This document shows positions 1 to 18,897 of a stretch of DNA of 30,415 nt, one piece after another. The DNA lies in assembly GCA_964058805.1 (NCBI GenBank), contig CAXKVV010000379.1, positions 1 to 30,415 on the forward strand. Reading direction: 5' to 3'. The notes below the pieces were generated by a model. That model had not been told where the DNA came from. It ran no database searches and saw only the letters and a list, made by a program, of their open reading frames with translations. Origin of the DNA: Schoenoplectus triqueter (taxonomy: Eukaryota; Streptophyta; Magnoliopsida; Poales; Cyperaceae). Position numbers and translations under genes: made by a program. Positions within the stretch are counted from its first letter, which is position 1, and each line of letters opens with the position of its first letter.

Positions 1-81
1 AAACTAATGAAAGAAATTCATGGTGCAACAAGGCATTTAGAAGGATAAATAGCTACAGAAAGAAAAGAAAGGAGAACTTAC

Positions 82-9098
<9,017 letters not shown>

Positions 9099-9745
9099 TT
9101 TTGCTAGATCTCGAGGCGGCTCAGCCGAGAAAGGAGCTGGAGATAAGCAAATTCTCGATCAAAAACCCTAGCAGAGATCCGACGACTAGTCTCTCTCTTA
9201 CATCCACTGAGCAACAAAAAAACGAGAGAAAGAGAATCCTCTCTTCCTATCCTCTACGCATGTAATCTCCACGAGTTCCAACCGAGATCGGAGCTGAATT
9301 GGAAATGTGGCAAAGATTAGATCTTTTCGACTACCTTCTCTTCTAGTTTCTCCGCGTTCTTTTCTCTTACCTTTTTTGTTTGCCCGAATGGAGTTCGTGC
9401 AGAGAGAGAGAGGGGGGGGGGCAAGGGGCAAAACTGAGAAATTGCGAGGCTTCAACAAAAATTTCTCTTTCTCAATCTCACCTCAGCTGCGCGCCGGCTT
9501 CAGTTTTTCTTTTCTTTTTTTTGCTTTTATCTTTTATCTTAATATTATTATTTTCTCATTTCTCTCTCCATTTCTGTTTTCTTTTCGCTTTCCTTTTGCT
9601 TTCACAGAATACAAACGCAGCTATCAGCCTATCAGCCTATCAGCTGACGTGGTGAACCGATTCTCTCCCGGTCAATCAACTGCTTGTGTTCTTTTGCTTA
9701 ACGTTTTGTTTTACTTAACGAGGGAGGTTTTGTTCCCATAATGGT
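9099..9745 (-). promoter_or_regulatory. 5' leader and upstream region of the myosin gene
   Basis: On the minus strand the ATG at 9098 is preceded by a purine- and pyrimidine-tract-rich region typical of plant leaders and proximal promoters. It includes a GA run followed by nine G at about 9402-9421 (plus strand) and a long pyrimidine-rich tract at 9500-9605. A telo-box AAACCCTA lies at 9163-9170 (plus strand), inside the probable leader. I find no convincing TATA box, so the transcription start is not fixed. Open frames here are by-products of the low-complexity tracts. Confidence 0.5.
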
Positions 9746-10989
9746 AATTATTTTGTTGGACTGGGTTTGCGGGTCGGATAGTAGGATCCGGATTTGTTTT
9801 AGACAGAGGAGATCCAATGTGGTAGTAGATCGTACGGAGAATCGTGTGGCCGGCAGGTTGCCGTGCAAGAAAACTAAAATCCTGTTTCATATATGATTTG
9901 TTATCGTCTGTTGCGTTGCACTGTACAGCTTAATGTTTTGATCATTTTATTTATTTTGAAATTCGTATTACCTCAATCTTCAAAATCCTCTAATAATTTA
10001 GAGTCGTATGTTCACTGCAGCGCGTGTAGCCATATAGAAGATAAGGATCCATCATATGTATGCTAAAAAGGATAATAAAGTAGCATACTCTTATATGAAT
10101 CGAGTTGTCGGATTTGTTAGAAAATAAAGTATTTTTCCCATTGTATAAAGTTCAAATTTTAGCCCGAAAAACATAACACACATCGATTTTATTTCATATG
10201 GTTTTTATATAATACATTTTGCAAGGTTAAAAAAAAGTAGGCATGTTAAATGGATCCAAATTTCAAATTGATGGACTTCGAGAGTAGACATTTGGATACA
10301 AGTAAATATTTTTTCATTTTAACTATAAAATTGGAAATGTTATTTCGAAAAGAAATAAAATAGAAGCCAAGTTATTTGTAGCATTACTTATTGCATACTT
10401 ACATGAGCAGATAGATGTAGAGAATTCAATAGTTATTATGCTCAGAAAATGTATATGTTGTTTTGTGAAAAATAGACCCGTCAATGTTTTTAATTATTGA
10501 GTAAACCTTAAATAAATCGAATAAAAATTTATTTTATGTTCACTACCCGTCAAAAGTGCAAGAGCATTAACTAAATTGCTTTCTGAGTGGCGGTTGTGAG
10601 AGCTTCTCAATGCTATATGTACGATATTATTCATAATAATAATTGTAATAGTATTTTTATAATAGTAGTACAATACTGAAATACCATAAATGCATATTCT
10701 TTTGCACGTGACGTGAAGAAAATAATACGAAGCCATTAATAAGATTATAAAAATTAACAGGGTAAATCTGCAAATATGTTTGTCAAATGACAAAATCCGG
10801 TAAAATATGGGTCCGTCCGTAATTACGGGAAGTGCGGGGTGTTATAAATAATTCGCGTGCGTTAGTGTGTTTCCCACCGCCTCCCTCTTTCTGTTAACAA
10901 AAATAAACTAAATCAACTAATTCAATATTTCAATTCAACAAAGTACAAGACTGTTAAAAAAGCAACATAAAATATCTCCCGATATCTGA
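9746..10989. other. Intergenic, no gene recognised; isolated TATA-like site
   Basis: AT-rich DNA with only short, low-complexity frames. At 10843-10850 a TATAAATA lies between GC-richer blocks and is followed by a pyrimidine-rich stretch at about 10870-10893, which resembles a core promoter. No reading frame or recognisable RNA follows it. Confidence 0.5.
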
Positions 10990-11293
10990 ACCGCTAATGC
11001 CATTACAAAAGGTTTGTTTGACATCCCATGTAATAGCAAAAAAATAGAAATATCATTATTATTTTGAACTCCTAACAGTTTCTGTCAGTATTTTAAAAAG
11101 AAAATATTATTATTTTGACAAAAAAAAATTACCAAACAAATTTTAGACTAAGGAGAAGAGTGCTAAATTGGTATACCAAGCTATAAGTGATATATCATTT
11201 AGTTATTGTAGAATAATGACTATTATTTGATTATGTTATATTATATTATTATATTATAATTATGATTTATTATTACTATATTATTATATTATA

Positions 11294-11328
<35 letters not shown>

Positions 11329-11338
11329 CATCATCATC
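11294..11338. repeat. (ATT)n/(ATC)n microsatellite
   Basis: An uninterrupted run of ATT trinucleotides passes into ATC repeats, within a wider (11225-11500) stretch of TTA/ATT-rich DNA. Confidence 0.85.
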
Positions 11339-11558
11339 GTTACTGTTAGTACTATTATATATTATTATGATTATGATTTTTTTATTTTTATATTATTATG
11401 TTATTATGTTATTTATTCTATTATCATCGCTATTATTATAATATTATTATTATACCATTAATAATTATTATTTTATTATTATTATCATCATTGTTAGGAT
11501 CATAATTATTAAAATTTAACTATTCTGATTAATAACTATTAAATAATATTTTTTTCTT

Positions 11559-11696
11559 CTACCATTCTTTCAAAATAATGTTATTTTATTATGTTTTGAA
11601 ACTATTTCTTAATTTATCAAACAGACTCTACCATTCTTTCAAAATAACATTATATTATTATTTTTTAAAACTATTTCTTAATTTGTCAAACGGACT
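11559..11696. repeat. 69-bp tandem duplication
   Basis: Two adjacent copies of a 69-bp unit start at 11559 and 11628, each beginning ctaccattctttcaaaataa and ending tcaaac(a/g)gactc. They differ by scattered substitutions (e.g. atgttattttatt against acattatattatt). Confidence 0.85.
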
Positions 11697-11700
11697 CAAA

Positions 11701-11956
11701 ATCTCCAGATATCTTGCAATGTACGAGATTGGGTAAGCGGAGCAATTTGGTTGATGGGAATGTGTTATGAGCTGTTTGTTTGAGAAATCAAATTAGGATG
11801 CCGTGCCGCTTGGGATGCTAACAGCTCACGCGGTTTAGAGCGGTAGGTGGACCCACTTTTGACAATTTTGGATTTTTGGGTAAACGCGGTTTATGTATAA
11901 GGACTTAAGGAGCCGTGGATTGATCGGTGATTTTCATTTTCCACCTCTTTTTGAAT
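11701..11956. other. Intergenic, no gene recognised
   Basis: No frame or RNA recognised. A small inverted repeat, tgagctgtt and aacagctca, occurs at about 11769-11828 around a loop of some 40 bp. Confidence 0.5.
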
Positions 11957-12450
11957 AAGGGTGGGAAAGGAATCGGTTTAATTGATTTAGAACTGAATTA
12001 TTAAATTTTAAATTATTTAGTTTGATTTTTTGGTTTAAATTTTCTAACTATTTTGATTTTTATTCTTTAGTTCGGTTTTGATTTTTCGAAATCAGATAAA
12101 TCAAATAAACTGAATAGTTCAAATTTATGAAATAATTTTATTTTACTTGATATAAATAAAGATTATATCAAATATATTTATTTCCTATAAGTTTATTTAG
12201 TTATTTCTTTTATCTTTTAAACTATTTATTTCTTCTATCAATTTTAATAATTTTGATATTTTTATTCCTTTTTAAATAATATAATTTTGATTTAACCGGA
12301 TAAACCGAAAAAATTTTAGTTTATTTAGTTTTCGGTTTATTCGGTCGATATTTTTAGAAGTTAATTCGATTCATAATTTGACAAAAGAAAAAAACTTTAG
12401 ATGTATATAATTATTTCGATTTAAACTGAACCGACCGTTTGCGCACCCCA
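11957..12450. mobile_element. hAT-like MITE with GGTTCGG-type interior
   Basis: The left end AAGGGTGGGAAAGGAATCGG and the reverse complement of the right end, ATGGGGTGCGCAAACGGTCGG, are imperfect terminal inverted repeats. The interior is rich in cggttt/aaccg motifs. Imperfect 8-bp flanks ttttgaat (11949-11956) and ctgtgaat (12452-12459) suggest an old hAT-type duplication. No transposase frame is present. The family is a common plant repeat (from memory); exact ends are uncertain. Confidence 0.55.
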
Positions 12451-13104
12451 TCTGTGAATTGGGATAATATTCTGACCTAGTAATTATGGCATTATGTACT
12501 AAAATTAAAATCAATATTAAATTCGAAATATCTTAAAATTATAGCACGACAAAAAGAGCGTCTGACAACAGAAGCAGATTTGTACTATAACTGTTGTCTA
12601 TTTCAAATCCTTTTTCTAAGAAAAACTAAATTCCTAATGTCAAATATTCTGGTTTCATTCTCATCTAAAAAGAATAAAAATGTTTCATGGGAGGATGAAG
12701 ACTCCTCAAATCACGTGCATTTTTTTCTCACTATATAAGTGCACAAGGCACTTCATTTTTATATATCATCTCTTTATTCATTATAATGTGTCAGCATCCA
12801 CAGAGAATCACTTAACTAGAGAAACATAAACAATATATTTTTTTAATTGAATAAAAGAGTTAGTACAAATATTTGGTGAATTAGTTGCATATCAAAGTTT
12901 AAGAACTTCGAGTATCATTTGACATCACATGAAAAATTTCAAATTATTTGGCCCACGATAATATGACCATTATTCTTCGTATTTATAATATAAAAACAGT
13001 ATAAGTTTTAAATGTCGGGTTTAAAATAAAAATACTTTTAAAGTTTCAACGATTGTAAGTTTTCAAGTTAATTAATTATCAATATTTCCAAGTATCTCAA
13101 TAAA
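12451..13104. other. Intergenic, no gene recognised; G-box plus TATA-like pair
   Basis: CACGTG at 12712-12717 is followed 14 bp later by ctatataag at 12731-12739, a spacing and sequence typical of a plus-strand plant core promoter. No protein frame follows before the repeat cluster at 13.1 kb, and I recognise no small-RNA precursor. Confidence 0.4.
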
Positions 13105-13120
13105 TAATATATAGAGAGAG

Positions 13121-14171
13121 AGGCTACAGTGCTTCGCGGAGTACAAAACTTCCTGTGCTTCGCGTCCGTAACTCAAATTTAAAAGTTCAAAGAGCCGATC
13201 CAAACCGTTGAATATGATCTTCATATTGAACTATCTTTGGAAATCAAAATTTATATTATTTTGAAATTTTTTGCTATTTTTTAGATAGGTACAAAACCGC
13301 TAGTTTTGGATAGTACAGAAATAAATATCTCACAAAATTAAAGTTACGGTGCTTCGCGAAGCAAATAGGAATTTTGCTTTGACCTAAAAAATCTCACAAA
13401 ATTAAAGTTCAAATTGCTACTCTAATTCATCCAACATAAACTACATGTTTAAATCTTATAGAATGTCAAATTTGATTACATTTGAAACTTTCTAACTTTT
13501 TTTTCGGATTTTTGAAAAAGGTCCAAAAATAATAATAAAATAATGATACGTGCACCTAATAATTGTCATCTTTCAGAATACAAATAGAATAGTTACAGAG
13601 CTCCAAATATAGTAAAATTTGATATTCAATAAGTTTACAATATCTAGATTATTGTGGATTAATTAGATTGATATATCGAGTTTTCGGTATATGAGATTTG
13701 AAACTGAAGAAAACCCCATCTTTGCTTCGCGAAGTACCGTAAGGTTTCCCTATGTAGATGCTTTGCAAAGCAAAGAGGGATTTTACTTCAGTTTAAAATC
13801 TCATATACCTAAATCTTTAGATATTAATCTAATTAATCCATAATAATCTAGATATTAAAAGTTTGTTGAATATCAAATTTTACTATATTTGAAGCTCCAT
13901 AACTATTCTATTTGAATTTCTGAAAGAAGACAAATTTTACTATATCTTGAGCTCGAGATATCATTATTTTATTATTATTTTGGGGGAATTTTTTAAAATC
14001 TGAAAAAATAGTTAGAAAGCTCTAAATATAATCAAATTTGGTATTCAATAATATTTAAATATGTAATTTATGTTGGTTGAATTATATTTGTAATTTAAAC
14101 TTTGGTTTTGTGAGATTTTTTAGGCCGAAGCAAAATGGCTCTTTGCTTCGCGAAGCGCCATAAGATCTCCC
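13121..14171. mobile_element. Foldback element 1: hairpin with about 400-bp arms and TTCGCGAA motifs
   Basis: Positions 13341-13734 and 13761-14165 are inverted copies along essentially their whole length, separated by a loop of about 26 bp. Both arms contain, for example, atagaatagttatggagct (with variants) and 'atctagattattatggatta' (with variants). The self-complementary core gcttcgcgaagc occurs at 13351-13362 and 14145-14156, with variants at 13129, 13157, 13723 and 13761. The left flank 13121-13340 carries further related ends (ggctacagtgcttcgcgg). Both outer boundaries are TA/GA runs (tatatagagagag). No transposase. It fits a Mutator-like or foldback MITE; class is inference, the inverted repeat is seen directly. 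Confidence 0.75.
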
Positions 14172-14613
14172 TATATATAGAGAGAGAAAGTAAAGATACC
14201 ATGAGCTTAAACTCACGGAGGTCTTCCGTGATTTTAACTGAAAAAACATATCAAATCATCTCCAACTTTTAATTTATCATGCTCATTAAATTTTTTATAT
14301 GAAAATCTTATGGGATGCATAAATTTGGAGTGTTATGAGTTTTTGATGTCATAGTTTTTAATTTTTTAAAATCAGCTCTAAAAATAATAATTATATATTA
14401 AATACTTGAACATTATTTAAAAAAATTAAAAACGGTGACTTAAAAAAATCAAAACACTCCAAATTTTTGTATCCCATAAGATTTTCATAAAAAGAATTTA
14501 ATGAGAATGATAAATTAAAATTTAGAAATGATTTGATATACTTTTTGAGTTAAGCTCATGGAAGGCCTCCGTGAGCTTAAGCTCACGATATCTTTATTCT
14601 CTCTCTCTATATA
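14172..14613. mobile_element. Foldback element 2: hairpin with about 200-bp arms
   Basis: The left end reads aagtaaagataccatgagct then taaactcacggaggtcttcc. The reverse complement of the right end reads aataaagatatcgtgagctt then aagctcacggaggccttcc. The match continues inward through attttcatataaaaaattta-type sequence to a centre near 14390. Both ends sit in TA/GA runs shared with the neighbouring elements. A relative lies at 18476-18888. Confidence 0.75.
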
Positions 14614-15050
14614 TATAGAGAGAAAGAGTTTGGCTACGGTGATTTTATAAACACTTCGGGCAAGTGCTTATGACTCCAATTTCAAAATCATGCGTCAAAA
14701 ATTTTAATTTATATGGCTCAAAAAAAATTCATATCATAATCTTGTAAATTATCAATTTTCATTATGTTCGGAATTAGTTTATTATGCTTAATGATTTTTA
14801 AAATATAGTAAAATTTGGCCTATAAAAATCAATATTTTTAATTATTTTTAGAGCCATTTTTTAAAATATTAAGTATAGTAAACTAACTCTAAATTTGATG
14901 AAAATTGATAATCTATAAGATTATGATATGAAGAATCTTTTGTGATATTTAAATGAGATTTCAAATATGTGATTTTGAAATTTGAGCCGTAAACATTTTA
15001 GTTTGAAATACTTATGGAATCACAGTAATCAATCTATCTCTCTCTATATA
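14614..15050. mobile_element. Foldback element 3: hairpin with about 200-bp arms
   Basis: The left end ggctacggtgattttataaa pairs with the reverse complement of the right end, gattactgtgattccataag. Inner segments such as cataatcttgtaaattatca and its partner tgataatctataagattatg confirm the long inverted repeat, with the centre near 14830. TA/GA runs bound both ends. No coding capacity. Confidence 0.75.
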
Positions 15051-15358
15051 ACTTAAGTAATTTGAGTATTAAACAATTCCAAGTATTACTATTAAATTTT
15101 AAAAATGAACACTTTTTTAAAGTATTTTTTCCGTACGAGTACTTGAATTTTTGTGGTCCTAAAAGGATTCAAGATGAAGAAATGAGGTCCCATCCGTGAT
15201 ACCGAAAACTTACATCTTGTAAATGTAGGCATTGACATTGATTGATTAGCGGTACCTGTGCTATGCGCGCGCGAGGGACCCAGTCATATAATCGCCCAAA
15301 TGTATCACTGCCGCAGGACCCCACAAAAAGGTATACGATGACTCCAGCACGCTCTAAG
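15051..15358. other. Intergenic, no gene recognised
   Basis: A short stretch between the foldback cluster and the next MITE. The minus-strand frame that starts here runs into the MITE and resembles no known family. Confidence 0.5.
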
Positions 15359-15366
15359 CCTCTAAC

Positions 15367-15909
15367 TAGGGGTGTCAAATAGATTGGATTAGCATCTAAT
15401 TTTGTATGATTCAAATATAGATTTACTAAAAATTTATAAAATTCAAATTCATTTGAAAATTGAGGATCTAAATGCTGATCTATATTCAATTATATAACGG
15501 ATATCGGATTGGATTCGGATCATAATCGAAATTTTATTTAAATATTTATAATAATAATTTTAATATTTAATATAAATCAAATGTGTATAATATACATTAT
15601 AAAACGTAATATGATATTAAAATATTAATTGAACTAACTTATATGACATATATTATAATAATTATTAATAATTGTTTCGTTGCAAAAGTATTAAAAATTA
15701 GAAAAAAATTATTTTATTGAATTTATATCGGATTTAAATTCTGATCATGTAAAATTCAAATGTGGATCCAAAATATAAAGCAGATCTACTTTTAAGATCC
15801 ATATGTGGATCCAATTAAATTATCGAATATTTTTTTAGATCTATATGCGGATACATTCATGCGAATTCGGATTGAATTTTTAAATTTTAGATATCCATTG
15901 ACACACCTA
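15367..15909. mobile_element. hAT-like MITE with 12-bp inverted ends and 8-bp target duplication
   Basis: The 543-bp element begins TAGGGGTGTCAA, and the reverse complement of its end is TAGGTGTGTCAA (11 of 12). It is flanked by cctctaac (15359-15366) and tctctaac (15910-15917), an 8-bp duplication with one mismatch. Terminal sequence and duplication length fit the hAT superfamily. The interior repeats gga-t-cgga-t motifs and is AT-rich. No transposase frame. Confidence 0.7.
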
Positions 15910-15989
15910 TCTCTAACCATAATTTTTTAGGATCCTGAAAAATAGTGATTTTAGATAATACTTTCAGTAATCTGCTTCTCTAGAAATTT

Positions 15990-16310
15990 TTTTTGCCTCC
16001 CTAGATTGTCTGATTATTTTTATTGAGAAAAAAATATTTAATATCGTGCATAATGAAATAATTATGCAAAGATATCAAAATATAAAGTTTCATAGAGGAC
16101 AACTTTTTTCATCAACTTGATTATCTATTATTTTTAGCTTTATTTTGTTGTTATTTTTAATATATAAAATATTATTATTTTAATAGTTTTTTATTAGATA
16201 AGAATATATATTAAATTATTAATTTTTTATTTAGTACTCGATTAATTATTGGGTTTGAACCCGATAAGCTATTACAATCTGATAATTGCTACCAAAATCC
16301 ATCATCTGTC
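15990..16310. mobile_element. Truncated copy of the MITE found intact at 27922-28309
   Basis: It shares long collinear similarity with the 28-kb copy, e.g. ctagattgtctgattatttt and aatgaaataattatgcaaag here against ctagattgtctgatcatttt and aatgaaataattatataaaa there, then ga(a/c)-(c/t)-gataagcta and caaaatcc near the right end. The left end is missing and the right terminus (atcatctgtc) is decayed compared with atccgcccctg. Confidence 0.7.
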
Positions 16311-17147
16311 GTGATCTTGATCCACTATTGCGCATCATGTAAATCATTGAAATACCTTATGATTCGTGCACTCACGTATCACGAAGTGATCCACATACTA
16401 CGGAGCACAACATTTAATCATAATTCAACTTTCTGTGGTGTGGTGTTCTGCTTAAGCCACATATCCGATCCAAGTAATTCCATTGAAATTTCTATGCATT
16501 TGTGTTTAATGGAATGTGTTGGCCCCTAATTTACTAATTTAAATGCTCTCACGGTTGTAAACTTATATCCCCCAACCCCCGTACTATTTAATTAATTATG
16601 GTTATGCCCCCGGTGACAGTCAAGCTCATCTTTGACTTTGAGGAGTGACAAAAATGTTTGACAATTTTAGTAATGAATTATTAAAATATGTTAAATAACG
16701 CCGATTATTACAAACTCGATTGCTAAAAATAACTTTGTATGCACGTTATTAAATATACAGGTAGTTGACAATTAAAATTCATACAAGGTTAATATTATTT
16801 GATAATAATTCTAAGCTATGCTTTCTAATGTTAACACGATCATTAAAATAAATAAATAAACAATTTAATAATGCATAGGGCTCTTGATTTTTTTTCTATT
16901 TTTAATCTAACTTTGCTACGCTAGAAATCCGTGCACAGTTACAACTTTTAACCTGAAATGTTGCGTACATGCTATTAATTTATTCACAGTGATATTTAGG
17001 GATTTAATTAACATCAGTCAAAATGAGTGATGATTTCTTCTTCTCAAGTCAATAAAAAATATCAAAGAGACGATTTCAGTTACGATATTTCTCACCTTTC
17101 GGTGATTTCTCCATTCCAGCAACAGAGAGTGTCGTAACAAATTGCCA
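16311..17147. other. Intergenic, no gene recognised
   Basis: AT-rich DNA. The 72-residue plus-strand frame at 16311 has no recognisable domain and starts at the edge of a MITE remnant. No RNA gene seen. Confidence 0.5.
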
Positions 17148-17156
17148 TCTGATCTG

Positions 17157-17737
17157 CAGTTTTTAGTAATAATAAGTTTTATTAAATTAATATTATTAAA
17201 AATAAGAGTGAGAAACGTAAAATTTCAAATATACGAATGACAGCACGCCACTGGTAGTGGCGCGTTCACTGTGCGTTTCATTATTTTTACGAAACGCGTC
17301 ACTGCCAGTGACGCGTTTATTTCTTATATATACAAAACGCGCAAGTGAGATGGAGGCGATGCGCGGGGTTTAGACGAAACGCGTCACTGCCAGTGGCGCG
17401 TTTCGTCCGCGCCACTGACAGTTGCGCGCTGCCATTCGTATATTTGAATTTTTACGGTTCTCACTCTTATTTTTAATAATATTAATTTAATAATAATTAA
17501 TAATAAATTTTATTAAATTAATATTATTAAAAATAAGAGTGAGAAACGCGCAAGTGAGATGGAGGCGATGCGCGGGGTTTAGACGAAACGCGCCACTGGC
17601 AGTGGCGCGTTTCGTCCGCGCCACTGACAGTTGCGCGCTGCCATTCGTATATTTGAATTTTTGCGGTTCTCACTCTTATTTTTAATAATATTAATTTAAT
17701 AATAATTAATCATAATTATTATTAATTAAAAAAACCG
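17157..17737. mobile_element. CpG-rich foldback element with 9-bp target duplication
   Basis: Perfect 9-bp repeats tctgatctg flank it at 17148-17156 and 17738-17746. The ends are inverted: left taaattaatattattaaaaa then taagagtgagaa, caaatatacgaatgacagc; the right end reverse-complemented gives the same with few changes. The AT-rich ends enclose a CpG-dense core of palindromes: 17292-17318 (13-bp perfect arms around one base), 17373-17407 (17-bp arms, one mismatch) and 17582-17616 (17-bp perfect arms around one base), all variants of acgaaacgcgccactg. A 9-bp duplication suggests Mutator type (inference). No frame of note. Confidence 0.7.
17337..17735. repeat. 209-bp direct repeat inside the CpG-rich element
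   Basis: The stretch beginning gcaagtgagatggaggcgat starts at 17341 and again at 17550 and runs almost two full periods. The second unit lacks about 120 bp that precede this point in the first half (from taaaatttcaaatatacg onward). The short motif aaacg at both edges suggests deletion by microhomology. Confidence 0.8.
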
Positions 17738-17745
17738 TCTGATCT

Positions 17746-17892
17746 GACAATGCAACCATCATTAAGGCTGGACGCTGTTGCCCCAAGCTCCAACAAGGTC
17801 GAGACCACTAAAAGAAATCCTGAAATCTCGGAGCAATTGACTCGGATGATTTGCTTCGGAAATTGATACGTGAATCGACAATGCAACCATCA
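17746..17892. repeat. 16-bp direct repeat pair around an unrecognised segment
   Basis: gacaatgcaaccatca occurs at 17746-17761 and 17877-17892, 131 bp apart. The DNA between is GC-richer than its surroundings and matches nothing I recognise; it could be an insertion with a long duplication. Confidence 0.7.
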
Positions 17893-18466
17893 GACAGACC
17901 CCGCGTCGGTTCGTAAATTATGCACCTTATTTCTTTTCTTCTATAAACATCTAGATTCTTCTATTATGCATTTTATTTGAGTTACGTTCTAGACCGGACT
18001 CGGTTTGTAACCAATTCGCCTCTCTCGATCACGCTCTCTCACATCTGTATAATACACGTTAATTATATTATATTACATATTATCTTTGATTAGGTGGATA
18101 TAATTTCATTTATTATACATATTAATTCTATTATATTGCATATTATTTATGTTATATTTAGATAAAGAATAAAAAATGACCAGTAGAGGGGCCCAGGTCA
18201 AGAAATTAGAATGTTTCAGATAATTTTTTTTCCAACAAACTAAGAGAGTATTCAGCCGTCAGCTAGCGCCTACTTTGATACCGCCCCTGATTATGTTATA
18301 TCTTATTTTTTTATTATGCACATTAACTATGTTATCTTAGATCTTATTTATTTTATTATGCATATTAATATTTTTTTAGTTGCACATTATTTTTGTTATA
18401 TTGCGCATACTTTTTTTGTTATGCACGTTATTTTTTATAAATCACATGATTTTTTTATTATATTAT
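17893..18466. repeat. AT-rich block of degenerate 'ttatgcacatta...gttatattgcatatta' motifs (left arm)
   Basis: From about 18050 the sequence repeats variants of ttattatgcacattaactatg and gttatattgcatattattt. The same motifs occur in reverse complement at about 18898-19130, so the two blocks form a loose inverted repeat around the foldback at 18476. No gene seen. Confidence 0.5.
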
Positions 18467-18475
18467 ACATAATTT

Positions 18476-18888
18476 GAGTAAATTTAGCGTGCTCTTAAGT
18501 TCACGGAGATATTCAGTGAGATTAACGCAAAAAACATATTAAATTATCTTTAAATTTTGATTTTGTCGTGCGCATTAAATTCTTCATATGGAAATGTTGT
18601 GGATGCAAAAATTTGAGGTGTTTCGAGTTTTCTAAGTCTTCGTTTTCAATTTTTGAAAATCAACTCTAAAAAAAATAATAAAATATTTAATATTTCTACA
18701 TTATTTTCATAAATTTAAAATGATGACTTAGAAAATTCAAAACATTTCAAATTTTTGCATCTCACGTGATTTTCATATGAAAAATTTAATGAGCACGATA
18801 AATCAAAATTTGGAGATGATTTGATATACACTTTTGAGTTAATCTCACGGAAGGACTCTGTGAGATTAAGAGCACGTTAGATTTACTC
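18476..18888. mobile_element. Mutator-like foldback MITE, relative of element 2
   Basis: The 413-bp element starts GAGTAAATTTAGCGTGCTC and ends in the complement of GAGTAAATCTAACGTGCTC (17 of 19). Flanks ACATAATTT (18467-18475) and ACGTAATTT (18889-18897) form a 9-bp target duplication with one mismatch. The arms match inward almost to the centre near 18685 (e.g. attaaattcttcatatggaa against its partner ttcatatgaaaaatttaat). Internal sequence resembles 14172-14613. The 9-bp duplication and long inverted ends fit Mutator-like elements. Confidence 0.8.
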
Positions 18889-18897
18889 ACGTAATTT

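Larger units (their letters stand above)
10990..11700. mobile_element. Probable decayed MITE with AT-rich interior
   Basis: The block opens near 11010 with GGTTTGTTTGACA and closes near 11696 with TTGTCAAACGGACTC, whose reverse complement begins GAGTCCGTTTGACAA; the two ends share GTTTGACA in inverted orientation. Such ends are common in plant MITEs. No convincing target duplication was found, so this is tentative. Confidence 0.35.

Noticed and set aside
9307..9741. A 144-residue plus-strand frame upstream of the myosin gene
   Set aside because: It is Phe/Ser/Leu-rich because it translates CT-rich leader and promoter tracts. There is no domain, and an overlapping second frame looks equally good.
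10494..10793. A 99-residue minus-strand frame
   Set aside because: Ile/Tyr-rich translation of AT-rich DNA; no domain, no supporting gene structure.
14172..15050. A microRNA precursor in the foldback arms
   Set aside because: The arms are far longer and more uniformly paired than a typical plant precursor, and I see no known mature microRNA. Transposon hairpins are the simpler reading.
13060..15090. The repeat ttccaagtat on both sides of the foldback cluster as one target duplication for the whole block
   Set aside because: The 10-bp matches (about 13086 and 15078) are not adjacent to the element ends, and the block consists of three separate inverted repeats.
17760..17876. A fragment of an LTR retrotransposon
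   Set aside because: The GC-richer unique segment suggested coding remnants, but no gag, protease or polymerase motif, primer-binding site or LTR pair could be seen.
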